Shown here: positions 29,870 through 40,092 of the stretch, one piece after another
Layout: each line of letters opens with the position of its first letter
Numbering within the stretch: position 1 is the first letter of the stretch
Assembly: GCA_002104905.1 (NCBI GenBank)
Contig: MCFE01000741.1
Span: forward strand, 1-40,599
DNA length: 40,599 bases
Direction of reading: 5' to 3'
DNA from: Basidiobolus meristosporus CBS 931.73
Taxonomy: Eukaryota; Basidiobolomycota; Basidiobolomycetes; Basidiobolales; Basidiobolaceae
Position numbers and translations under genes: made by a program
Notes under the pieces: model-generated
What the model saw: only the letters and a program-made list of their open reading frames with translations
Database searches by the model: none
Told to the model about the DNA's origin: nothing

Positions 29870-30176
29870 ACCAACGACTGCACTTAAGTCCAAATCCAAT
29901 AAAGTTACATTATTCATTTTATTTTTCGTTTCATATGTGATAGCAGAGATATAGCCATTACAAAATATGGGAACAAGAGCGTTTGACAAACTCAACACCA
30001 CGCCAATTTCCATACTTCCCTCCGATGACCCGAAGTCCAGCCACCAATTCAGGAGAGGGGTAAGAAACTGGTAAAGCTTGGCTATGCACGTCTTTAAGTC
30101 CTGCTTGGAGGTAGTGGGTGGCTCAATGATAAGCTCAACAAGGGCTTAGTCAATATGGAGATCGGACATCCTAGAG

Positions 30177-30494
30177 TGTGGCTGACCGTCATCGTCACTC
30201 AAGTCTTGGTCTTCATCCTCGTCGGGAGTAAATGGTTACACATATGTCGACGTAGATGGTTGGAAAGTGCCTGAGCATTCTGTGCGGAGTTAGTTTAAAC
30301 ATTGTCCAACAACGATAGGTGACTGGGAACTCTAGCTGATAATCTGTCGGTGCATATGGAATCGATGGTTCAGTCTCATAGTCCACTTGGACACCCTGGT
30401 CTACTTATTGGTTGCCATATGTAACAATAGGCGATGCACAGGATACACCAAATAGGAATACCAAGGTGAATAAAATGCGGAAATTACGTTGCAT
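30177..30494 (-). pseudogene. Family C2 pseudogene (unit V)
   Basis: The ATG at 30492-30494 is kept. The shared TAA (in CCAATAAGTAGACC) and the shared 49-bp GGTTGG deletion are both present, and the 3' tail is cut off where the A-downstream flank joins. Confidence 0.7.
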
Positions 30495-30980
30495 ATTGGC
30501 ACTTAGTTACACACTGGAATACAAAAAGTTGCTTTTGTTTTATCAACAATCATCAGCGGCCGAAGCTCAGCTAAGTTGATAGCTATTCTAGGTGGCCAAT
30601 CATCAATAAAAACAATCCACAGCCAATTTAACTCATGTATCATCGATCTACGTATTTCATTAGCTATACCATCATCCATTTATTGCTATCCACGATTGCT
30701 CACCACTATTTCATTTTAGTAGTTTGTTCAATATTGCTCGCAAATTGGAGGGTACAAAACCAAAATGTTTCACACTATTGTTTAAGGGTTCATTGCCAGA
30801 ATGTTCATGATGCTCATTCCACTCATCCCAGTGGTCACGTCTCCGCTGTTTCTTCCGGATATCAATTGTTATAATCTTGTTTGTAGAATAAATGTGTGTG
30901 TTTTATAGCTTGCAGAAATAGCGATTATATGATGGGATTTATTATGAATGCCAAACTAGTGTTTACATGATCTGATTGAA

Positions 30981-31415
30981 TCAAGAGCTGCCTCTGTATC
31001 CACGTCTACGGTAGCGTCGTTGACAACGTTTGCACGATGGCTGATTGTCGTCGTCACTCGAGTCTTCAGTGTCATCCTCGTCGGGAGTATTTGATTGCAC
31101 ATATGTCGGTGCAGATGGTTGGTACAATGTCTGATCTACTTGCTGCACTTGCTCAAATTGATTCTGGTTGGAAAGTGCCTCAGCGTTCTGTGCAGAATTA
31201 GTCTGAGCGTTGTCCAACAATGGATAGGTGTCTGGAGACTCTAGTTGATAGTATGTTGGTGTGTATGACATCAATGGATCATTGTCGGCATTGTCACCAA
31301 AATCCACCGGGATGCCCTGATCTACTTGCTGGTTGTCATACGTTGCAATGGGCGATGCATAAGATGCACCGAATAGGAATACTAAAACGGATAGAATGTG
31401 GAAAGTGCGTTGCAT
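30981..31415 (-). CDS. Family C secreted basic-tail protein (C1), 144 aa
   Basis: Intact third C1 gene. Signal peptide MQRTFHILSVLVFLFGASYA; mature part SPIATYDNQQVDQGIPVD; core LLDNA...EALSNQN and VDQTLYQP preserved. The tail differs from the other two intact copies: CKRCQRRYRR is the same, but the last residues are RGYRGSS instead of RSRYSGRF, so it lacks the terminal aromatic residues. AATAAA at 30938-30943. The 5' flank is cut at 31684, about 270 bp upstream of the ATG, by the deletion that removed A' and the B promoter. Confidence 0.85.
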   Translation of the reverse strand: MQRTFHILSVLVFLFGASYASPIATYDNQQVDQGIPVDFGDNADNDPLMSYTPTYYQLESPDTYPLLDNAQTNSAQNAEALSNQNQFEQVQQVDQTLYQPSAPTYVQSNTPDEDDTEDSSDDDNQPSCKRCQRRYRRRGYRGSS

Positions 31416-31684
31416 GTTGGCTCTTGATGACACACTGGAAGGCAAACAGTTGCTTTTATGTATGGTTTGCTAGATCCATCAACGATCATCAGCAACCAAA
31501 CCCAGTTTACTAAATTATGAAGCAAAGGTGAGTAAAGTTAATCAGCATTTCACTTTCATTGCAATGATCAGTGAGTAAGAGTTGATTAACACCGTAATTC
31601 AAGCGACCAATCACTTCAGCACATCAAGAAAAATAAATCAACATTTCTCTTCAATTCTGGGCGTGCTATACCACTTTGGTATGA

Positions 31685-32059
31685 CAGGACGAGGGTGATC
31701 ACTATATGGATGAGAATGAGGGCGAAGGTGAGGACTCAATGGATGACACTTCAACTCAGCCAGAGTCATCCTACAACATGCCAAACTTCAATGTAGCCGA
31801 CATGCAACCCAGAAAGGTATTGTTGGACAGAGTGAACGTTCACTCGTTCAGTGATGCTGATGCCCTGTCGAACTCTAATCAGTTTGACCAAGCGCAGGTT
31901 GTCGACCAAATCCTCTATCAGCCTAAGCAGCAACAGCCCCAGATCATCATCACTCAGCCAGCCACCCGTGGCTACGGTGGAGGCCAGAAGAAGTACAAGA
32001 GGTCTGCATATAAGTACTTCAAGATCAGATATTTCAGTGGGAATCGATACATTGATTAA
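31685..32059 (+). pseudogene. Family B gene missing promoter, signal peptide and Cys pair
   Basis: B sequence begins abruptly at GGACGAGGGTGAT, joined to the C1 upstream flank (GCTATACCACTTTGG). An ATG at 31706 (MDENEGEGEDSMDD) would give 117 residues with the acidic tract, core (VLLDRVNVHSFSDADALSN) and complete basic tail ending SGNRYID. Without a signal peptide the product could not enter the secretory pathway, and no TATA box lies at the usual distance. The frame downstream is undamaged, so the truncation may be recent. Confidence 0.75.
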
Positions 32060-32289
32060 ATAAATATATCATTAGGCTACCTAATATTAATATGAAACAT
32101 CATCAGCCGTAATCCGTGAATTACCACACTACAGCTGAAATATCAAAAGCATATGTGTATACATTGGTGTATTTATCAGTGTATTTATCGTGCTGTAACC
32201 ATATAATCTACGCGATATCAATGCGATTGAGCCGATGATGGTAGAGCGAATGCTGCTTTTCAATCTGATAAAGTGTGAGTTCATCAAAG

Positions 32290-32375
32290 TTAATGAACTA
32301 TTGCTACCATCACTGTTGTAACCATGTGATAATGGTTCCCATGTTATATGTTCCCGAGTGAATTTAGCAATGAAC
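32290..32375 (+). promoter_or_regulatory. Family A promoter without its gene
   Basis: The block that precedes every array A gene is present (ATTGCTACCATC, GTTGTAACCATGTGATAATGG, a TATATG box near 32345, CCCGAGTGAA). It ends at about 32375 in AATGAAC and continues as A-downstream flank (CCAGCAGAG, as at 22752). The whole A coding region is missing. Confidence 0.7.
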
Positions 32376-32711
32376 ACCAGCAGAGCGATAAAATACGAAA
32401 TCCTAACTATTGCTCACTACCATTACCAGCACATAACTAATATGCATTCTTATTGAAATTTTGAAAATTGGTGCTTGTTCGGCTCTTTCCCTTACCTCAA
32501 TCTCTGCCGATACTCGCCGTTGTTCCACCCATCCCTTTGGTCATATCTCTTTTGTGGCTTTTTCCTGGTGTTTATTGTCAGAAACTGGTTCGCGGAAGAA
32601 TTGCGTGCATTTGATAGCTTACATCAATAGGGAAACTAGAGTGATGTCGATTTTACAATACATTTTCTTATTTATTATACTGGGATCACAATAGTATTAA
32701 ACCTATTCTTA

Positions 32712-33069
32712 TCAATAGCTGTCTCTGTATCTACCACTACGGTGTGCACGATGGCTGATCGTCGTCGTCACTTGAGTCTTGGATCTCATCCTCGCCTGGG
32801 GTAAATGATTGCACATATGTTGACGTAGATGGTTGGAAAGTGCCTGAGCATTTAGTGCGGAATCAGTTTGAACATTGACCAACAAGGGATAGGTGACTGG
32901 GGACTCCAGCTGGTAGTCAGTCGGTGCATATGGCATCGATGGTTCAGTCCCCATAGTCCACCGGGACACCTAGGTCTACTTGTTGGCTACCATATGTAGC
33001 AATGGACGATGCACAGGATACACCGAATAGGAATACCAAGGTGGATAAGATGCGGAAATTACGTTGCAT
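32712..33069 (-). pseudogene. Family C2 pseudogene (unit VI)
   Basis: The ATG at 33067-33069 is kept and the Gln codon that is TAA in the other C2 copies is intact. A frameshift in the CTAGGTGTCC region and the shared 49-bp GGTTGG deletion (near 32835) break it. The C-terminal Cys/Arg region is shortened, ending RYRDSY. Confidence 0.7.
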
Positions 33070-33666
33070 GTTACACACTGTAATGTAAACAGTTGCTTTA
33101 TGTTTGATGGACAAGATTTATCAACGATCATCAGCAATTGAAGCTCAGTTGAGTGAAGCTAATCCTATGTTGATAGCTATTCTACGTGGCCAATCATCAA
33201 AGGACAAAAATTAGGATAAAAACAATGCACAGCCAATTGAACCTATGTACCATCGATCTACATTGCTTATATCATCATCTATCTGTTGCTCACCACAACT
33301 ACTCACCACTATTCCATTTTAGTAATTTAACCATTTATAGAAACCAAAATGATTCACACTATCATGTGAGGAGTCGTTACCAGAATGCTGGTACCTATTG
33401 AATGTTCATTATTGTTCTCTATCATGATGCTCTGAACATATATGGCTGACAGAAGAGTGCTGCGTATTCCTATCTATACTTGATTGTTTCTGTTGATCCT
33501 CATTCCACTCATCCCTGTGGTCACGTCTCCGCTATTTCTTTCTGATGTCAGTTGGTATAATCTTGCTTGCAGAAGAAATATGCGTTCGATAGCTTGCAGA
33601 AATAGCAATTATTTGATAGGTTTATTATGAATGCCAAACTAGTGTTTACACGATCCGATTTCATCA

Positions 33667-34068
33667 AAAGCCGCCTCTCTATCCACGTCTACGTTTACAC
33701 GATGGCTGATTGTCGTCGTCACTCGAGTCTTGAGTGTCATCCTCATCGGGAGTAAATGATGGCGCATATGTCGACGCAGATGGTTGGTACAATGTCTGAT
33801 CTACTTGCTGCACTTGCTCATATTGATTCTGGTTGGAAAGTGCCTCAGCATTCTGTGCAGAATTAGTCTGAGCGTTGTCCAACAATGGATAGGCGTCTGG
33901 GGACTCTAGTTGATAGTATGTTGATGTATATGGCATTAATGGTTCACTGTCGAAGTCCACCGGGATGCCCTGGTCTACTTGCTGGTTGTCATACGTTGCA
34001 ATGGGCGTTGCATAAGATGCACCGAATAGGAATACTAAGACGGATAGAATGCGGAAAGTGCGTTACAT
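33667..34068 (-). pseudogene. Family C1 pseudogene, stop at codon 2
   Basis: The ATG (34066-34068) is followed directly by TAA where other C1 genes have CAA (Gln2). The rest of the frame is open through the signal peptide, core (LLDNA...EALSNQN), DQTLYQP and acidic run. A deletion in the Cys/Arg tail near 33690 then removes most of CQRRYRR and shifts the frame. Promoter and 5' flank look normal. Confidence 0.75.
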
Positions 34069-34539
34069 GTTGGCTCTTGATGACACACCGGAAGGCAAAC
34101 AGTTGCTTTTATGTATGGTTTGCTAGATTCATCAGCGATCATCAGCAACCAAACCCAGTTTACTAAATTATGAAGCAAAGGTGAGTAAAGTTAATCAGCA
34201 TTTCACTTTCATTGTAATGATCAGTGAATAGGGGTTGATTAAACCGTAATCCAGGCGACCAGTCACTTCAGTACATGAAGAAAAGTAAATAAACATTTCT
34301 CTTCAATTCCACTTTGGAATGGCATTTGCGGTTGTGAAGAGACAAACCACAATGATTCATACTATGGCTTGAGGTGAGCACACAGGAATGGCGTCGTTCT
34401 TACGTAGTTCTTAATTCCATTGCCGTAGAATGCTAAGCTACTCTCGTGATAAAGAAGCCTGTAGTTACTTTGTGGGATTACGGATGAATTAATATCTTTA
34501 CTGCCATCATTCGATAGTATACTGAGCTATATTTAGGGT

Positions 34540-34890
34540 TCTGTCTTTGACCAAGTACCAACGTTGCGTCAAGTGTTCACCACCATGACCAGAAAGCATG
34601 GCTATCTGAACACTATTAGCACCATTAGTGACAAAAGTCTTAGTGTTAACTTCAAGCAGGCCCAACCTCGAAGTAGAAGGTTCAGCCAGTGCATCTGAGT
34701 ACGTCAAACTGAAGGGGGCTGAACACTCTGATTACCCCATTATTATGATTCAGCCCGCACAAGAGGAGATCTATTCCACACCGGAAGTTGAAGGGAGCCC
34801 TTATCCTATGTGGCGATGATTGTGCTAATCAGGACTCGAAGTATACTTATCCTGTAGTGACACTGAATGTACCGACGACTGCACTTAATT
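34540..34890 (+). pseudogene. Family A' pseudogene (unit VI)
   Basis: It begins inside the gene at the core (GTACCAACGTTGCGTCAAGTG) and continues through the QAGP/LEVEGSASASEYVK region and one Cys repeat to ACTGCACTTAATT. Frameshifts and stops break it. Confidence 0.65.
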
Positions 34891-34976
34891 ACCCATATTA
34901 TTTGCTATTTTCTGTGAAAAGAGCAGTGATTCACTACAGCATTTTCTTTGAAAGGAGCAACGGTTCACAACAACAT

Positions 34977-35894
34977 TTATTCATTAGCTGATGGCATTGT
35001 CCAATATTTACTTTTAAATGAATCAAATAGGAGTTCGGCACTAAATAGATCATACATGCTTTCCTTGGTTGGATCGGCGAACATGTTGCGGAAATTAGGA
35101 TTTCCAATAAAAAATGAATATACCGATCGAAGTCCCTTCGCTTTCAGATTGGCTAGACGGTTTGCCGTAAACACCTGCTCGTAGTTGAGGATCTCAGGCC
35201 CCAAAAAGTTTGTCAGCATGAATAAAGGGCCAGCTCGATCCAAAATCCTCTTAAAGCGATGATAGTTAAACTCAGGGCTCTGCTCTCTCATCTTACGTCT
35301 CAGTGCTCGCAATATATGTTTGTTCACAGCAATGGGGTTAGTCAAATGGCGTGTACTGTTGCTTCTAAGCTGTTGTCTTGCAAACATACTAAAGTACTCA
35401 TATAACGAATAGTATTTATGCTTTGGTCCCGGCAGCAGTAAGTCCAGGTTGCTGATTGCCTCTTGCAAGTTGACCATTTCTTGTAACATTTCTTCAGCGT
35501 TGTTCACTGTGTAGAGCGGACTTGGATTCTCTTGAGCAGTGAGTGACTCAGAAGACATCACACCCGTTGTAGCCTCAACAGCAGCCTTACATATATCTTC
35601 AATAAAGGTCAAGACATTGTTTTCACTGGTGCCAGGATTTTGGGATATATCCTCGCCGCCCACCAGTCGGCTGACAACCGCATCATCAGCTGGTTGGTCT
35701 CCTTGCGCATCATTATTGTGCTCTGGATCCATTGCAGAGTGTGGTGGTGCGTCTGGCAAAGCCCCTTCCGTGGGTAGCAAGTCACCTATCTGTATCCCCC
35801 CGACAGCCACATCTTCCTCTTGATATTCTCCCCCGTGCCACGAAGCATTTAAAATGCCATTCTGAAGATGTAATTGGCAAATTCCCAGCTGCAC
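34977..35894 (-). CDS. Unrecognised protein, about 305 codons, 5' end unresolved
   Basis: A long frame ending in TAA at 34977-34979. It has no ATG near its 5' end; the earliest start-like codon is GTG at 35894. An AG acceptor-like site (ACATCTTCAG, minus strand, near 35862) suggests a short 5' exon upstream, perhaps including the ATG near 35976, but I cannot fix a donor. The N-terminal third is acidic and low in structure (Pro/Asp/Glu). The C-terminal two thirds looks helical, with KYYSLYEYFSMFARQQL, basic HILRALRRKMRE, and hydrophobic/aromatic GPLFMLTNFLGPEIL and VYSFFIGNPNFRNMF. I recognise no domain. AATAAA (34976-34981, minus) overlaps the stop codon, and CpG use is normal, unlike the block to its right. 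Confidence 0.55.
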   Translation of the reverse strand: MQLGICQLHLQNGILNASWHGGEYQEEDVAVGGIQIGDLLPTEGALPDAPPHSAMDPEHNNDAQGDQPADDAVVSRLVGGEDISQNPGTSENNVLTFIEDICKAAVEATTGVMSSESLTAQENPSPLYTVNNAEEMLQEMVNLQEAISNLDLLLPGPKHKYYSLYEYFSMFARQQLRSNSTRHLTNPIAVNKHILRALRRKMREQSPEFNYHRFKRILDRAGPLFMLTNFLGPEILNYEQVFTANRLANLKAKGLRSVYSFFIGNPNFRNMFADPTKESMYDLFSAELLFDSFKSKYWTMPSANE

Positions 35895-38129
35895 ACTAAA
35901 GCAAGTATTTTGAATCCTTCTTCACGGCTAGAAACCTCTCCCATCAACAGTAGGGCTTTCAGGTAAGTGCTGCTCATTGTATCAACGGTTGTATATCATA
36001 CCAGGCAAGTACATGTATATATCTTGCCGCACTCCCACCGCACTCACAATGGCCCATTCCTTTTTTGGACAGACAACAAATATCGCTTATGGCTACTATA
36101 CAATGTGAAATACAGCACCCACGGTTAATTAAACAACGTGATCTATATTATCCTGGTTTCAGTCAGGATTTCATATGTGCAATTAAGGTGCCGGTATAAT
36201 GGGCCAGTTTCTACAAAATAACAGCCAATAGTTGATCAATTTGATTAAGCAAATTTTTATGTGAGCCATTCTCATTCTCTTAGTTCACAACTACATATAA
36301 CAAACTACAACACAACTTAATTATAGTGAGATAATACTGCACCAAGCAAGCTCATTAGTATACAGAAAGATGGGTTTCCTAATGTTTTGTTGCATCAATA
36401 TCATGGTAACCCTTAGTTACTAATGAAATAGCAGCAAGATGCAAAAACTATTGACCAAGTGATACACAGCTCTTTCTCTTTATGTAATGCAACTATTGCA
36501 TGGGTGAGTGGCCTGGCTAATAAGCACTTGCCCATTGGTGTGAATACTGCATATATAGGAGCAAATACTCAATACTGTTTACATTGCTACACTACTGAAA
36601 AGTCATCATCCACATTATTACATATGCATTTTACTTTCTTTGCAAATGGCACTCAGGATGGATGCTGTGCTTGCAATTAGGAGATATGCAGTCAATGTTT
36701 TCAGTGCAATCAGGACTAAAGATGTATGGCTGCTATTCTTCAGCACTGTGGCCCTTGGATTACAGTGTATCCACCTCTTATCAAACCTGTGGTATATTTC
36801 TTCATGCTATTAGCATTTGTTGTTCTTAATGTTTTGCTCCAGCACCTGCAAGCATTGACTTGATAAGCATACTTGCATAAGTAAGCAAACAGAGAACAGG
36901 CAAAAACAGAGATGGATGGAAGCCTAAGTGTTTGGTAGTGAGGTACAATCCAATTATACACTGATACTGAATCTGCATCATATTATGCCATCTCTCTGTA
37001 TCTTTTGTATGGACTGAATGAGAAGGTATATTCATACACTGTGCCAAGTAAAAGACATTAATGAAAAGTGAGAAGAGCCAACAGCCACCAACCTGCTTCT
37101 AACTATATTGTAGCAGGCCAGGCTGCTCTGAAGCACTAGGAATGGGGATGGGGTCTAGCTTTGAGCCAATGTAATCATCCAGCAGCCTTCCCAGTCCAGG
37201 TCTGTTGTAATGCTGAGATATCTGACATCAATAATAGATGTGCAACTAAACTACACTAGATTTCACCTTATCCAAGAAACCTGTTATGCAGAAAGTCTTA
37301 AATAGTTCTTGAGAACACTGGTCACAACACAAGTCCCTAACCCTAGTCTAGTTAAACATGCAGATCTCATCTATAATGGTGCTGTATATTGTGTCCTTGT
37401 TCCAACTTTTGCTCAGAAAGAACTTTTTCCTGTCACTTTTACACCCTGTCTAGGCCAAGTAGAAGCTCAAGTTGAGGTACTGCATTTCTCAGATGCTGTT
37501 ACCAACACGACATTTCAATCACTGCTACTTGATTATACCTACTGGGAACATTGGCCATTGGCACCATCTAATCTTGATGCTATTGCACTAAGCACCAATG
37601 CTGCCTTGCCATGATCCCACAATGAGGTCAAAACTATGCTAACAGTTTAGAAAGCTTTGCCCTCTGTACAATGTTAAGGTGGGGTTGTAACAGTGTGGTG
37701 CTGTCTGCACTGACCAATACAGCAGTAAGGATGCCAGTAACTTGACAGCTGTTCAGCATATTTTATCAACTTTAAGCAGCAAAAAGTCTGACATTGTTTT
37801 GGCAGCCAGTGTACAGACCTCTGTCATGCTTAGCATGCAAGCATAGCAGCCAACTGCTGGTCATATATGGTGCTACTGTACCAATTAGCCAAATGCTATT
37901 TTATTATTCCACCTCCCCTTGTGCTATTTGTATACTTCACTGTTCAAATAAGCCTTTTACTAGCTCAGCAACTATTACTATTACTATTCCACATCCAGTT
38001 TCAACAAGAGAAAGCCATGGCTACTGATAACCAACCTCTACATACATGGATACCTGCTGTAACTGGCATACTCCCCTCTCCTCTGTATAGCTTTTCAGTA
38101 TATAATCTGCAAAGCTACCATATGCCTTG
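35895..38129. other. Gene-poor region, CpG-depleted from about 36.3 kb
   Basis: The first few hundred bases have normal composition and must hold the 5' end and promoter of the 305-codon gene. From about 36300 CpG nearly disappears, as in the 10.3-15.9 kb block. Frames at 36459 (73 codons) and 37309 (101 codons, starting with TTG) have no relatives or motifs. Probably old repeat DNA. Confidence 0.45.
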
Positions 38130-38890
38130 TGTCACAATCACATGACATTCCTGGTCTCCTATTATCTAGCCAAATCAAGTCAGTGAAGAAATCCCAGTTC
38201 CTTCTAGAAAGTTCTACTACATTCTAGCAACTTCTTGAAAGCTCAGAGTCAACATTACACAATGGAACATTCTATGGAAGCTTCCCATTAGAGTTTATGT
38301 AGTCCCATGCCATATATTGTAGCTACATGTCACATGACCAAGTAACATGATCAGTTGACCCCTGACATATCTCCATGTGATATTCAAGTCTGTTCTTTTG
38401 TATATTCTATCTTGGCACACTTACTGTGCCTCATCTCAGAACCCCATCAGTATTAGCCAATATCTCTTGGCATCCATATTGCCAAAAAGTATATATAGTC
38501 CTATACCCCCTTATGTATTCCTCAGTCTGATAAACACAGGTCTTGAATAAACAGACTTGTCTTGGAAATTCACCTTGCCTAGGAAACATGTCTTGCCTTG
38601 TTGATCCACACCTAAGTCCTTTCCTAGTCCTGCCTTGCCTAGCTCTACTCTCCTGCCTTGTGTCTATTCATAACAGTTTTATCAGACTGCTCCTGACTTA
38701 CCTGTGGAACTCTGCCTTCTACCTAAAGTTCTTAAGAAGAACTTGTAAAGGAGTACCTACCATGGGTATCACCCTGGATTTTTCCCTAGTCTTGTCCTCT
38801 AAAGGCAAAGATACTTTATCTTTGTAAGATTATTGGCCAAAGCTGCATTCACTTTATTACCCTGCTGGTGTAGTTTACAGTTGTTACATT
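38130..38890 (+). repeat. Probable 5' LTR region, borders uncertain
   Basis: A TATATATAG near 38490-38500 is followed about 50 bp later by AATAAA (about 38546), the U3-R order expected in an LTR. Possible 5' borders are TGTCACAA (38130) or TGTCACATGACC (38328). Possible 3' borders are the TAACA at 38671-38675 or TGTTACA at 38882-38888. No clear tRNA primer-binding site was identified after any of them. Confidence 0.4.
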
Positions 38891-39195
38891 ATTGCAAGCT
38901 TTAGTACAATACTTTATCAAAGGACATTAAAGCCAGTACCTTCTGAAGTGACACTAACTTATTCAAAGTTGGGGATTGTGGCTCAATAATTGTATTCTTG
39001 ACAAACTAATGGCTTTATAACCCACAAATTAGCTAGCAATATCCAGTATTCCTGAACAAGTCCAAGAGACTTCTCCACCCCCTGCTACCATGACATATCC
39101 AGTCCAGAGTATAACTTTGCAAGTCTCATGGCTGCCTTTGCCCAGCTGCCACAAGACAATGCAGACCTCAGAACTCTGTTGCTCAGCTCCAGAGC

Positions 39196-39954
39196 CAAAA
39201 TGCTCAACAGCCTATCCAGGCTCCCTCCTACCATGATCCCAAGATCACTTCAACTACCAGGTTTGGTGGCTCCCAGAATGAATTCCAAGGTTTAATCAAA
39301 ATAGTGTAACACCACTTGTCACTACAACCCAATTGGTTCCCAACAGATCAAGCAAAAGTTGATTATATCTCTAACCTGCTTACTGGAACTGCCCACAAAT
39401 GGTTCTCCCCTTTGGTGGAAACCAACTCCCCTCTACTCAGCAAGTACCATGCCATCCTCACAGAAATGGAGCTAACATTTAGCAACACTGACCAAGCCAG
39501 AACTTCTGCCAACAAGATCAAGAGCCTGAAGCAAGGAAACAGACCTGCATCTGTGTATGCTTCTGAATTCTGGCTACCAGCCAGTGATTTGAGCCTTTGG
39601 GGTGACACTGCCCTAATTAGATCATTTCAAGATGGGCTCAGTGATGAAGTCAGTGACCTACTTCTCACTCTCCCTGGCCCAACTACTTTGGGTGAAGCTA
39701 TTCATCAAGCAATCCAATGTGACAATTGTCTTTTCCAGAAGAAACAGAAATTCTGGCCAACCTTCTTCCTAGTAATCCAGTCACCCAACACTAAGCCTGA
39801 TGATCCTATGCAAATTGACAGTGCTAAATATAAGAAACTCACAAAAGAAGAAAGATCTAGATGTCAACAGGCAAACCTCTGCCTTTACTGTGGTTAGCCA
39901 GGCCACTTTGCCAAGTCTTGTCCTAACAGGAAGTCCAGCTTCAAGCTCCTGTAA
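39196..39954 (+). pseudogene. Ty3/gypsy Gag, interrupted
   Basis: The Gag capsid pattern is readable: a KITSTTRFGGSQNEFQG-type segment, LQPNWFPTDQAKVDYI, LLTGTAHKWFSPLVE, a basic SLKQGNRPASVYASEF stretch, then DDPMQID and LTKEERSRC. It leads to a CCHC zinc knuckle CLYCG-x-PGHFAKSC, which binds the genomic RNA in intact elements. A TAA at 39307-39309 and a TAG at 39895-39897 (inside the knuckle, where Gln is usual) interrupt it. Matches fungal Ty3/gypsy Gag by pattern. Confidence 0.8.
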
Positions 39955-40092
39955 TCATCCTGTGAGCAATCTTCTCCTGAATTATTGAGAAACTCCAATG
40001 TCCAGTCACACTGACAGGCTTGCAACTGGACCCTCCATTGAAGATCCAGCACATTCAAGAAACATCATACGCTAACAAGTCCATCCAGTCCT

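Larger units (their letters stand above)
29870..32375 (+). repeat. Array unit V: C2 pseudogene, C1, truncated B, A promoter only
   Basis: A shortened unit (about 2.5 kb). The A-downstream flank is cut short and joins C2 at about 30177. The stretch 30495-30980 is the C2-C1 spacer. The C1 5' flank (31416-31684) runs directly into the middle of B, so A' and the B promoter are gone. The A coding region is deleted after its promoter. Confidence 0.75.
32376..34890 (+). repeat. Array unit VI: C2, C1 and A' pseudogenes
   Basis: The last, fully decayed unit. The stretch 33070-33666 is the C2-C1 spacer (with ACCAAAATGATTCACACT). The stretch 34069-34539 is the C1 5' flank. After A' the array stops, and the unrelated 305-codon gene follows. 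Confidence 0.7.

Noticed and set aside
15871-34890. CRISPR or other short regularly spaced repeat array
   Set aside because: The repeats are multi-kilobase gene-bearing units in a eukaryotic context, not short repeats with spacers.
35961-35966. Perfect GTAAGT donor on the plus strand
   Set aside because: No open plus-strand exon ends there and no gene model uses it.
37309-37614. 101-codon frame before the retroelement
   Set aside because: It starts with TTG, lies in CpG-depleted DNA and has no recognisable motif; kept only as part of the gene-poor region.
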